Shown: positions 51,286 to 62,082 of the stretch, piece after piece
Layout of the letters: each line of letters opens with the position of its first letter
Numbering within the stretch: position 1 is the stretch's first letter
From: Prorocentrum cordatum
Taxonomy: Eukaryota; Sar; Dinophyceae; Prorocentrales; Prorocentraceae
Length of the DNA: 64,000 nucleotides
Direction: 5' to 3'
NCBI GenBank assembly: GCA_963575745.1
Contig: CAUYUJ010016714.1
Coordinates: forward strand, 65,001 to 129,000
Notes under the pieces: generated by a model
Seen by the model: only the letters and a program-made list of their open reading frames with translations
What the model was told of the DNA's origin: nothing
Databases searched by the model: none
Translations under genes and position numbers: made by a program

Positions 51286-53105
51286 GCTCGTTCACCCCCC
51301 TCCTATTGAGAGCAGTTTCGAAGTCTCTCGGGGATGTGCGTCGAAGTCGAAGCCCATCTGAGGCGTCTCAGGAGCGCCCGGGGGAGGGCTCGGGAGGCCA
51401 TCGGGGAGGCCACCAAAAGCGCCGGGGAGGCTCGCAAGGATCTACAGGGAGGGCCCAAGAGAGCTTCAAGAAAATTTGAAATTCTGTAAAATCTTTAAAT
51501 AAACCGCTGTAGGTCGGCCATCACCTCCGGGCACGCCTTGATGGTGCGATCCAGTCGCATCACCGCCAACGGGAGGGTTTGTTCGCCATGTCCCATTCTG
51601 TTCGCCCAGAGGGTCTGTGGAGGCCTTCGGGCGAACAGAACGGGACAGGGCAAGGAATGGGAAAGACTTGTCCGAATCTCCTGGGCCCCCCAGGTGCTCG
51701 TCCGAAGAATGCGGAGAGGTCCCTGGGTCATATCAATTGGCTGCTGTCCCAGGGGTGCAGTCTGGTTGGCCCGACGAGTTTGCCAAGGCCCCTGGGGGAA
51801 CAGAATGGCACAGCATATCGGGCAAAGGGGGGCGGTAGCTGGCCTGTCAGACCCGGCGTTCGTCTTCTGCCCAAGCGGTGCGGGGCCCACGGGCCCCAGG
51901 GTTGGCGGCCCGCTGGGTTTCCTCTTGTTCGCCCACAGGGTTGGAGGAGGCCTCCAGGCGAACAGAATGGGGCAGGACAATGAATGTGGGAGACTTGTCG
52001 CAAGCTCCCAGCCCCCCCAAGTGTTCGCCCGAAGGGTGTGGGGCCGCGTTGGCTCCCTCAAAGGGCCGTCTTGAAGCCGTCTGGGCCCGTCTTGAGGGCG
52101 CCGTTTGCCGTGATGGGGCCGTCTTGTTTCGTCGTGGGCCCCTCATGGGCGACTCCGTAGGCCGTCCTGGGCCCATCGGGGTCCTTGTTGGCACTGTCGT
52201 GGGGCTGTCTTGGAGCCGTCTGGGACCGTGAGGGGGCCGCCTTGGAGTCGTCTTGGGCTCCTCCTGTGCGCCTCCTTGGGCCGTCCTGGGCCCAGCAGGG
52301 GCCGTGTTGGCACCCTCTTGGGGCTCTCTTGGAGCCGTCTTGAGCCGTCGCAGCGCGCCTTGGGTTGTGCTGGGTCCGTCTTGGCCCGTCTTGGGGCCTT
52401 CCTGGGCGTTTCCTCAGACCCTCCTGGGACTTTCTGGGGCCTCTTGGTGCATCGGACCGCCGAAATGGCGGGAAACGCAAAGGGTGTAACAGTAAACAAT
52501 GTAATATTTTCGATGTTTGCCAACTGGGGCTCTCTTGCCATCTTGGCCCGTCGTCAGGCCCCGACCGGGCGCGTCCTTGGGCCGTCCGTCCTGGGCCCAC
52601 CCTCCTGGGACCGTCTTGGAGTCGTCTTGGGCCGTCTTGAGCGCGCCTTGGGCCGTCCTGGGCACGTCTGGGGCCGTGTTGGCACGAAGCTCGGAGGCGG
52701 GCTCGAGGCCTCTGTGGGGCCATTTGGAAGCTGTTGGGGCCTCTGTTGGGGCCTCGTTTGGGCTCCTTGGGAGCCTCCTTGGGCCTCTTCGGGGGATTCT
52801 TGGCGGCCCCTTGGGGCCTCTTGGGGGCCTGTTTGGGCCTCCTGGCGCCCTCTTGGGGCGGAAGGCTCGGATTTTCGGTCTGTGGTCCCCCTCTTGGCCC
52901 CGTCTTGGGCCTGTCTTCGGGCCCTCGTGGGCCGTCTTGAGCGTCTCTTGGGTCGTCTTGGGGCCCTCTTGGGCTGTCTTGGGCGCTCTTGGAGGCCTCT
53001 CGGGCCGTTCTGGGGCGCTCTTGGAGGCCTCTTGGGCCGTCTTCGAGCGTCGGAAAGCGGAAAAGGCGAGAAGGCTAAAATCCTTCCAACACCGTCGTAA
53101 TGTGG
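51070..53105 (+). repeat. Segmental duplication family A, copy 3
   Basis: The longest copy. It shares 13560-15075 content and, with copy 2, the distal part to GAGCGTCGGAAAGCGGAAAA (53045-53065). Only this copy keeps a short plus frame (51344-51473, MCVEVEAHLRRLRSARGRAR and following, about 44 residues, Ala/Glu/Arg helical) open. Copy 1 has a TAG and copy 2 a 1-bp shift there. Confidence 0.9.
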
Positions 53106-53640
53106 ATGATTTTGGCCGCTCGGGGCCCTCGGGGAATACGCTTGCAGGCCTTTTGTGCCGTCTGGGCGGTCTTTTGGAGCGCTCTTTGGGCGTCTCGGGG
53201 GGTCCTTCAGCTGTCTTGGGGGCCTCTTGGGGCCTCCAGAGCCTCTCCGGAGCCGCCCGGGGCGTCTTCAAACCGCGCCGCCCGGGGCCCGGGCGTCGGA
53301 GGGGAGCCCCCCCGGACCCCCGCCCCTCTTGGACGCGCGTGTGCCTGCAAAGTGGCTCGTCTTCCATCGGAAATGCGTCTTTTTCCCCTCCTCAGACGCT
53401 CCTGCCGGCGCGTGTTGGAGTGTCTTGGGCCGTCGTGGGCGCGAGGGGGAGGCTGCTGAGCTTCCAGGGCGCCTCCGGGGAGGCAGGCATCTCGGAGCGT
53501 CTCGGAGCGGCCTGAGGCAGCCTCGGAGCCGCACTGGAGTCGACCAGAGCTTGCTGGGACGCCCGGGGAGGGCTCCGGAGGGGCTGGCCCGCGGCCACTG
53601 CGTTACCATTTGGCTAGCGGTGGACGCTGCCTTGTAGTAG
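53105..53640 (+). repeat. CTTGGG tract and block shared with 24640-24950
   Basis: G-rich tract to about 53330, then GTGGCTCGTCTTCCATCGGA and GGGGGAGGCTGCTGAGCTTC, related to 24640-24950. No gene. Confidence 0.6.
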
Positions 53641-55165
53641 AGGCTAGGGCGAACCCGTGGACTTCGTCCGCGTCATCTTGGGCCAGATTTGGCTCGAAAA
53701 GGCCGTCTTGGGCCTGTCTTCGCTCGAAACGGCGAGAAGGTGGAAATCTTTCAGAAACCATAGAAGAATCAATGATTTTGTTTGCCGCGGCGCGTCTGGA
53801 GCGTCTTTGAGCGGTCTTGGGCCGTCTCGGAGGCCCTCTTGGACCGCTTCCTTTTCTTCGTCCGCCTTCAGATCGACCTCCGCCTAGACAGCCTTCGTAG
53901 CGTCACAGACGGCTATGGTGAGTCTGCGGTGTACGTCTCGCCGCTTGTCAATTTTGAAAGCACCTGGGGCCTTGAAAAAAGTCACCCGCAAGGCTCTGGT
54001 GACTTTTTTCCGGTTGCCTCTTCGAAGCCTGGCGGGCGCTGCGGTCTCCTTGGGAACGGTTAGTGGGTCTCTCGGGGTTTCTTTTCGAGCTCCTGGGGGC
54101 CTGCTGGGGTTTCTTTTCGAGCTCCTCGGGGCCTCGTTGGCTGTCTTGCGGCCTCCTCGGGGCCTCTTGGGGCCCTCTTGGCCCGTCTTGCGGCCTCCTG
54201 GGAGCCTTTTCTCTTGAAGCTTTTTTGGGCGCCTCTGGGGCCGTTCCCGGGCTGTCCCCCCGAGCCTCTTCCGGGGGACAGCCGAGGAAATAGATTGTGC
54301 TTGCGTGCTGTGCGTGCGTGCTCCTGTGTGAGAGGTCGACAGGGCGTCCCGACGTCACCGCTCGCTCTTGGGAGCTGTGCCTGGGAGAGCTCTCTACGCT
54401 GCGTCTCGCTCTTGGGAGCCTTGGTGAGAAGAGGTTTGCACTTCACCGATATCTCTGTTAGTGGGCGTCTCTGGGCCTGCTTGGTGGTCCTTGCGGGGGT
54501 CTTTTTCGGGCCATTCTGAAGGTTTTTTTTTGCTGCACTGGGAGCGTTTTGTGACGCTTTGGGGTCTTTTTGGGCCGTCACGGGGCGTCCAGGAGGCCTT
54601 GGACCGTCCTGGAGCTCTCTTGAGGCTGCCTGAGGCCGCCTTGGGAGCCTCTTGGGGCTCCCTCGGAGCTATCTTGGTGCCGTCTTGGGGTTCTGTAAGG
54701 CCGTTTCAGGGCTCTCTGGCGTCGTCTGAGGGCTCTTGTGCGCCGTCTTGGAGCCCTCTTAGGGGCCGCTGGCGTCTTCTTGGGGCGATTTGGGAGGCCT
54801 CTTGGCGTGTCCTGGGCCGCTGAGGAGCACTCAAGGCGGGCATGCTGAAAATATACGTTTCCCCATCAGAATTTGACGATTTGTGCCTCTTTGGCGTGCG
54901 CTCGGGACCCTCTTGGGGAGTCTTTGCGGCCTCTTGGATCGTCGTGGAGCCCCCCCCCGGAAGGCTTCGGACCCTCGTGGGCCGTCTCGGGACCCACTAA
55001 GGCCGTCTTGGAACGCTCTTGGACGGTCTGGGAACCCCTCCGGAGCGCCTCTGGGACCGGCCTGAGCGATTCGGCCCCGTGGCGGCGCCGTAAAGGGGCG
55101 ACTTTGTGCACACGAGGCCCTGAGACCTTCTCGCACGCGCTTCCGCCGGCCATGTAGGAGAGATG
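53630..55165 (+). repeat. Segmental duplication family C, copy 2
   Basis: Partner of 28480-29985 with the same landmarks in order. It ends at the PPR gene fragment below, where copy 1 ends near GCAGGAGAGATAGG. Confidence 0.88.
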
Positions 55166-55436
55166 ACGTTGGGCTCCATCTTCGCCTCCCACATCTCACT
55201 GAGCACTGACAGCGCGGGTTGCCATTGCCCGCCGTGTCTGCATGCGCCGACGGTCGCAATGTAGTGGCTTGGGCGGAGTTGCACACCCAATCGAATTCCT
55301 TCGCGGAGCACCTGCAGTGCTGCGCTCCATTGTTTTGTCCGACCGCATTTTTTGATCGACTCTTCGAGGGAAATAGCGCCTCCTCGAGGCCCTCGACCGA
55401 TGTCCAACATCCGGAAAAAACAATGCACCACGGCAT
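55150..55436 (-). CDS. PPR protein exon, least decayed copy
   Basis: The minus frame is open from about 55452 with no ATG until FRMLDIG (M at about 55409). It reads ISLEESIKKCGRTKQWSAAL, QVLREGIRLGVQLRPSHYIA, TVGACRHGGQWQPALSVLSE, MWEAKMEPNVIS. These are nearly two full PPR units with a diverged first one, so it is not simply the repeated module. Codon third positions are mixed, unlike the GC-rich modules. An in-frame TGA lies upstream within the hairpin at 55466-55500. Likely an internal or first exon of a PPR RNA-binding protein. The 3' side enters family C sequence. Confidence 0.7.
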
Positions 55437-55465
55437 GAGCCAAAAATACCTTGGGCCGAAACAGC

Positions 55466-55500
55466 TTTCAGTTCAAGCCAAACAATGGCTTGAACTGAAA
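55466..55500. other. Perfect 15-bp hairpin
   Basis: TTTCAGTTCAAGCCA (55466-55480), loop AACAA, TGGCTTGAACTGAAA (55486-55500). Every stem base pairs. It lies just upstream, in the minus sense, of the PPR exon. It could be a structured RNA, a small-RNA precursor or an element end. No repeat of it is seen in the window. Confidence 0.85.
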
Positions 55501-55762
55501 TTGCTACGGGGCCGTCTTGGGGCCGTCTTGGGGGCCCCTATTGCCGTCTTGGGGGGATGATGGGAACCTCTTGGGCCTTTGCGGACGCTGTGAAAACCAA
55601 TACATCGCTTTCGTCCTGAATCGTTTCTGTTCGTCCTGACCAGTTCCTCGTCGTGAATCGTTTTTTCGCAGCACACGAAAGCCCCTCATTGAGGCCCGAA
55701 GTCAAGGAAAACACCTCCCGCCTCCCGCCATGAGTTGTTCATTCCCTGAGGGCGTGTTGGGA

Positions 55763-55835
55763 CCCAGACCCCCGACGTCGCGATTTTTTTGCAACGTCGA
55801 CCCCCAGAGATCTGGACCCCTTCCCCGGGACCGGC
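55763..55835 (+). mobile_element. MITE family M2, truncated copy
   Basis: Begins CCCAGACCCCCGACGTCG, holds a decayed version of the internal hairpin, then GACCCCCAGAGATCTGGACC and TTCCCCGGGACCGG, after which similarity to 56179-56364 stops. Confidence 0.75.
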
Positions 55836-55940
55836 CTTCCAAGAGGCTGCAGAGCATGCTTCCCAGAAGTCGACCGAACCGTGCCGAGAAGGCCCCCCGC
55901 CTACTTCGAGTGCCTACAACCTTCGCCCCACCCCCCCTTG

Positions 55941-56166
55941 GGCGCCCGAGTTATCCGGGGTAACTCGGGTCTGGGGTAACTCGGGTTTGGGTTCCCGAAA
56001 AACGAACCCGAGTTAGCCCTGTCCCGAGTTACCCCTGATGAATTGGGGCTCTGGGCGCCCGAGTTCTCCGGGGTAACTCGGGCCCGGGGCAACGCGGGCT
56101 CGGGGTCCCGAAACACGAACCCGAGTTCGGCCTGACCCGAGTTGGCCCTGATGAATTGGGGCTCTG
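55941..56166. repeat. 113-bp tandem repeat, two units, with AACTCGGG palindromes
   Basis: GGCGCCCGAGTT starts the units at 55941 and 56054. Each ends CTGATGAATTGGGGCTCTG. CCCGAGTT and AACTCGGG alternate within the unit, giving several overlapping inverted repeats. It is adjacent to an M2 element. No gene. Confidence 0.92.
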
Positions 56167-56178
56167 ACCCCCCTGCGT

Positions 56179-56364
56179 CCCAGACCCCCGACGTCATGAA
56201 TTTTTCATGACGTCGACCCCCAGAGGTCCAGACCCATTCCCCGGGACCGGTTTTTCGTCCTGAGTCGTTTTTTGACGGCCCCGAGGGCCGGTAAGGGCCC
56301 CCAGAGGCCGAAAATTATAAAAAACCTCGCGTCGTGATTTTTTCATAACTCGGGGGGGTCTGGG
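56179..56364 (+). mobile_element. MITE family M2, complete copy with 6-bp target duplication
   Basis: The ends are CCCAGACCCCC and GGGGGTCTGGG (11-bp inverted repeat). CTGCGT flanks both sides (56173-56178 and 56365-56370). The interior opens with the perfect hairpin CGACGTCATGAA-TTT-TTCATGACGTCG and includes GACGGCCCCGAGGGCCGGTA. 186 bp, no coding capacity. A near-identical copy is at 61549-61734. Confidence 0.9.
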
Positions 56365-56524
56365 CTGCGTGTATGCAGGCGGCGTTCTTACCCATGCAGC
56401 GGGCACGCCGAGCAACGAGCCGGCCCGCCAGCGGGCCGGCCCACGAGGCACTTCCGGGTCTCCCGACGTGGCCGCAGAGCCCCGCGGCACCTCACCGAGG
56501 GGGCCCTGGGGCACGCAAGTAAAT

Positions 56525-56680
56525 ACACACAGATAAAAGGATTCATCATATTTTCATATATATACTTTCTGGGTTTTCATATATTCTCAAATAAAGGATT
56601 CATCATATTTTCATATATATTCAAATAAAAGGATTCATCATATTTTCATATATATTTTCTGGGTTTTTGTCCTCCACCCC
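56525..56680. repeat. AT-rich tandem repeat
   Basis: AAAGGATTCATCATATTTTC followed by ATATATA occurs three times (near 56537, 56594, 56629), and TTTCTGGGTTTT occurs twice. It is one of the few strongly AT-rich stretches in the window. No gene. Confidence 0.88.
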
Positions 56681-56689
56681 AGTTCCCAT

Positions 56690-57850
56690 ATTTTCCCATC
56701 TGCTCGGGGCATCGACGGTTCATTGTGTATGTGTTTCCCTCCTCCTGACTCACGAGGCTCGGAGTGGACGAAGGGTGTGCCCACCAATCTCTTACAGCAG
56801 CACTTCTTACTGTGTGTGCATGCCGGACCCCTGCAGACGCCCCGAACCAACGAAGGACCAGCGGCGAGCGTGCGTAGGAGTCCTGCCACCTGGAGGCAGG
56901 ACGCTTGAGGCACGGCTGCCAACTCCTGTCGTCCACGCTCCGCCGATTTGGACTCCAGAGCAGGAGGCAGAATCAAGGGCGTGGACAAAGCATCGACCGC
57001 TGATTGAGCGCGCCGCAGACAAGGAAGTACGGCTGGACAGAGGACAGAACAACATCCTTCAAGAACGTGAGACCCTCCGGCAGCCAAACTGAGGGACATT
57101 CGAGGGTGCCCTCCCCCAGGATGAACACTAGGGTCCCCTCCCCGAACCGACCTCGATTTTATGCCTCTGTCCGACCGTTGGGAAGACATCATACACCCAA
57201 AGATGCGCAAGATTCGGATGTGGAAAAAAACATCGTGGACTCTGAATCTCTCCGACGGATCGGTAGCTTCGAAGTGGGGCCCAAGCAGGAGGCAGAGGAG
57301 ACGGAGTGGATGAGGAGAGTTCTTCCGGCAAGTCACCACCGCCAAGCGCACTGAATCACTTGTCTGGTTTGTATTCGTCGTCAGAGGAGACGCTTCAAGC
57401 GTTTGAGACATGCGGAAAATTATCCTACTCAAATGAGCGTATGCGCACTGTCGTGAAGCCGACTTGTCGTGCCAAAAGATGCCGGAGACGCAACGGTGCT
57501 TTGAGCGAGACATGTGCGAAGGGTGAGGAGGAGAGGGAGCGGCGAGGGGGCTGCTGTGCGGATGTGTCGAACCAGACCGCCCAAACCTTTGTACTGATGC
57601 CACGTGGCGGATGCTGGAAAATCTGAACCCAACAACGCTTCCATATCTTGGAGGGTTGTTTTTTACTTACGCTGCCTTCCGCCGGCCTTCCGCCAGCGGA
57701 GGCGGCCTCGTTGTACTCCCGCCGACCTTCCGCCGCCCTTTCGCCGCCTTCCGCAGCGGAAGAGACGGACAACCCCCTCGATCCTCGAAGGCAAGAATTT
57801 CGTTTTCTAACGCCTCACATGTTTATCGAGTCATTAGGGTTATAGGGCTC
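56690..57850. other. Low-repeat, lower-GC segment with unassigned frames
   Basis: No CTTGGG repeat and no duplicate in the window. A minus frame of 321 codons (56638-57603) and plus frames (57004-57354; 57306-57626, including SALNHLSGLYSSSEETLQAF and a Cys/Arg-rich end) overlap. I recognise no domain and cannot pick a strand. It is the best place in the right arm to look for an ordinary single-copy gene. Confidence 0.35.
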
Positions 57851-58300
57851 TGAGTGCCCTCGATGAGGCCAGGAGAGGCCGGAATCGAATCGAGAAGTCG
57901 GATCGGCGAGCGAAATGCACCGGATTGGCGGATATCGGCAGCCGAGTCGGGGAAAGGTCGACTCGGCGGACATCGGGAGGACAGTATGCCTCCACTGAGA
58001 AGAATCGGAGCCCGAGCCGGCATCCCAGACCGAATCGAATCGGAATCCGAGGCCATCGAAGTCGAATCGGATGGTGGGGATTGAAACGCGCCCGGGAGAG
58101 GCGACGGGAGGAGGCGACGCACGAGGCTCCTGGAGGTCGAGCTTCCCCAGCACCGCCCGCCGCCGCCCGCGGGCCGCCTGCCCCTCCTCGCGCGGCGACC
58201 GGGGGGGCGCGGGCCCCGAGCCAGAAGCATCGTGCCGCTTTTCGTGGGCCCGTCTCGCAGCGCAGAGACGCCGCGAATGTATATACACATATATATATAT
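57850..58300. other. Mixed unique sequence before the TAG tract
   Basis: GAATCGAATCGAGA-type short repeats (57890-58070) and GC-rich sequence to 58230, then an ATATAT/ACATAC run. Short frames on both strands; nothing recognised. Confidence 0.4.
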
Positions 58301-58304
58301 ACAT

Positions 58305-59690
<1,386 letters not shown>

Positions 59691-59704
59691 TGCGCCGCTG
59701 GATC

Positions 59705-59960
59705 TCCCCAAGGGGGGGGGGGGGCCCCCCCCACCCCTTTCCCCGATCCGTCGTCGGGGACCCCCCCCATCCCCCCCTTCCCCGATCCGTCGTCGGGGAC
59801 CCCCCCCCCCCTCCGCCCTTTCCCCGATCCGTCGTCGGGGACCCCCCCCCCTTTCAAAAGGGCGGGGGGGGGTCCCAACCCCCCCCCCCGTCCCCCCCTT
59901 TGGCCGCACCCCCCCCTCCTCCCCCCCTTTCGCCACGCCGCCACCTGACTCCGGAACACC
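59705..59960. repeat. C-rich block with repeated CCCCGA-TCGGGG hairpin
   Basis: CCCCGATCCGTCGTCGGGG occurs three times (near 59741, 59780, 59823), about 40 bp apart between C-runs. Each can fold as CCCCGA/TCGGGG. ACCCTAACCGAAACCCCTAA at 59971-59990 just beyond looks telomere-like but is not an array. Confidence 0.8.
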
Positions 59961-59990
59961 CCCAGTCCGCACCCTAACCGAAACCCCTAA

Positions 59991-60250
59991 CCTGACTACT
60001 CGCTATTCGCTACTCACTTCTCACTACTCCCTACACACTACTCGCGACTCGCTACTCACTATCCACGACTCACTACCCACCACCCACTACTCGCTACTCA
60101 CTACTCCTACTCACCACTCCCTCCTCCCTACTCACTACTCACCACTACTCTCTCCTCACTACCCACTACTCTATACTCACTACTCACTAAGCACTACTCA
60201 CTACTCCCTACTCACTACTGACTAAGCGCTACTCATTATCCACTACCCAC
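59991..60250. repeat. Degenerate CACTACTC repeat
   Basis: Words such as ACTACTCGCT, CTCACTACTC and CCACTACCCA follow at about 7-10 bp for 260 bp. Pyrimidine/A-rich, with no coding role. Confidence 0.85.
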
Positions 60251-60252
60251 TA

Positions 60253-60430
60253 CTGTCCCCCTGCAGTGGATTTTCGACGAAAAATAAAAAATGCCGCAAA
60301 AACACATCAAAAAGGGAAACAAATACACCAAAAATAGCTCCCAGACCATTTTGGGATTATTTTTTTGATTATTTTCGGAGTATTCTCCTTTTTCGTCGAA
60401 AATCTTCCTGTAGGGGGACAAGCCCGACTT
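60253..60430 (+). mobile_element. MITE-like family M3, short copy
   Basis: The left end CTGTCCCCCTGCAG.GGAT, then TTTTCGACGAAAAAT, is the inverted counterpart of the right end TTTTTCGTCGAAAATC, TTCCTGTAGGGGGACA. The interior is AT-rich without frames. The outer GCCCGACTT is present only on the right, so the left terminus is slightly truncated. Confidence 0.8.
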
Positions 60431-60584
60431 AACACGAAGGCCCAGACCACCCCCACCCCATGCGTGTCCCACGGCGCGACCCCCGCTGGGACTCGAAGGG
60501 GTTCTGGGTCTGGGAGAGAGCGTGATCCACCGCCGCTTTCCTGTGGCAAATTCCCACCCCCCCCCTCTTCCTCCAGAACCCGGC

Positions 60585-60740
60585 GGGGCTTCGAACCAGT
60601 AGAGTGACCACCCCCCCTTTTCGTGATGGACTGGGGGGGGGGAGGTGAGGGGCTCGAACTGGTATAGTGACCACCCCCAGTTTTCCCCGGGGGGGGGGGG
60701 GGGGTCGAACCGGCAGTTGACCCCCCCGGTCTTCCGCCAG
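60585..60740. repeat. TTCGAACC-centred repeat units
   Basis: G-run, then TTCGAACCGGCAGTGACCCC-like sequence, occurs near 60590, 60655, 60700, 61106 and 61488, each followed by GGTCTTCCGCCAGCA or C-runs. The minus strand shows GGTTCGAAGCC-like words close to a tRNA B-box, but no folded tRNA is visible. Confidence 0.6.
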
Positions 60741-60749
60741 CAACGCAGC

Positions 60750-60919
60750 TAAACCAGGATAAATCGCTCCAGAGCCTTCCGGAGCGCTCTCAGAGCGTTC
60801 CGGAACGCTCTGGAGCGGCCGCGGCGCCCCATACATCCTCCCAACCCGCCGATTCTGCCGATTCTCAGAGACTTCGAGTGATCCCGATCCGATTTTGCCC
60901 CGATGTTCGCGTCGTCTTA
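60750..60919 (+). mobile_element. MITE family M1, complete copy with 5-bp target duplication
   Basis: Starts TAAACCAGGATAAATCGC and ends CGCGTCGTCTTA. Flanked by GCAGC at 60745-60749 and 60920-60924. 170 bp, closely related to 36380-36552. The flanking phrase CCGCCAGCAGCGGCAGAGAG exists uninterrupted at about 61145 and 61282, which resemble empty sites. Confidence 0.88.
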
Positions 60920-61164
60920 GCAGCGGCAGAGAGCACGCTCTTTCGGGCCCGGTCCTTCAGGGCCGCGAGCGCCGCGGGCCAGGGGCACGTCTTTGGCGGC
61001 ATGCGCAAGGGGGTAGGGGGAGGGAGGAGGGCTTCTCAGAAGGAGGCTGCTTCTCAATGGCGCTGGCCTCACATTTACGGACGAGGCCCGCGCCTTGTGA
61101 GAAGCAGGGGGGGGGTTCGAACCGGCAGTGACCCCCCCCGGTCTTCCGCCAGCAGCGGCAGAGA

Positions 61165-61470
61165 GCAGCGGCCGCGGCGCCCAACACATCCTCCAAACCC
61201 GCCGATTCTCCGAGATTTCGAGTTCTCTCGATCCGATTTTGTCCCGATCTTCGCGTCGTTTGAGTTGACCCCCCCCGGGTCTTCCGCCAGCAGCGGCAGA
61301 GAGCACGCTCTTTCGGGACAAAATCGGATCGGGATAACTCGAAATCTCTGAGAATCGGCGGGTTTGGAGGATGTCTCGGACGCCGCGGCCGCTCCAGAGC
61401 GTTCCGGAACGCTCCGAGAGCGCTCCGGAAGGCTCTGGAGCGATTCATCCCGATCCTATAGCCCTGTTTT
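61165..61470. mobile_element. Two partial M1 copies, second inverted
   Basis: 61165-61262 carries the right half of M1 (GCGGCCGCGGCGCC to CTTCGCGTCGTTT). 61316-61470 carries most of M1 in the opposite orientation (GGGACAAAATCGGATCGGG to GATTCATCCCGATCCTATAG). Together they form a long potential inverted repeat. Confidence 0.75.
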
Positions 61471-61548
61471 TTTTCGGGGGGGGGGGGGCTCGAACCGGCA
61501 GTGACCCCCCCCCGGTCTTCCGCAAGCAGCTGCAGAGAGCACGCTCTT

Positions 61549-61734
61549 CCCAGACCCCCGACGTCATGAATTTTTCATGACGTCGACCCCCAGAGGTCCA
61601 GACCCATTCCCCGGGACCGGTTTTTCGTCCCGAGTCGTTTTTTGACGGCCCCGAGGGCCGGTACGGGCCCCCAGAGGCCGAAAATCATCAAAAACCTCGC
61701 GTCGTGATTTTTTCATAACTCGAGGGGGTCTGGG
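61549..61734 (+). mobile_element. MITE family M2, second full-length copy
   Basis: Same ends and interior as 56179-56364, and also 186 bp. No target duplication: the left flank is GCTCTT and the right flank is TTAAAT, where a truncated M1 begins. Recombination or deletion at the right end is likely. Confidence 0.85.
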
Positions 61735-61955
61735 TTAAATCGCTCCAGAGCCTTCCGGAGCGCTCTCAGAGCGTTCCGGAACGCTCTGGAGCGGCCGCGG
61801 CGCCCCATACATCCTCCCAACCCGCCGATTCTGCCGATTCTCAGAGACTTCGAGTGATCCCGATCCGATTTTGCCCCGATCTTCGCGTCGTCTTAGCAGC
61901 GGCAGAGAGCACGCTCTTTCGGGCCCGGTCCTTCAGGGCCGCGAGCGCCGCGGGC
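61735..61955 (+). mobile_element. Truncated M1 plus flank, duplicate of 60757-60977
   Basis: From TAAATCGCTCC to GGGCCGCGAGCGCCGCGGG it repeats 60757-60977 almost exactly, including the right target duplication and flank. The element's left ~7 bp are missing, replaced by the M2 end. Confidence 0.85.
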
Positions 61956-62082
61956 AGGCGGCCCACCGGGTCCCGGGCGGCCGTCGGCGCCGCCCCGGCC
62001 ATATGGCCCGGCCCGCCGGCGGGCCCGGCGAGCGGAGGGGCCCACGCCACCCTCGGGCCAGAGGCCCGGCCCTCCGGAGGGT

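Noticed and set aside
59971-59990. Internal telomere repeat
   Set aside because: ACCCTAACCGAAACCCCTAA has only two telomere-like words, not an array.
60585-60740. tRNA genes
   Set aside because: Only a TTCGAACC-like arm is visible. No acceptor stem, anticodon arm or CCA-type end could be folded by eye.
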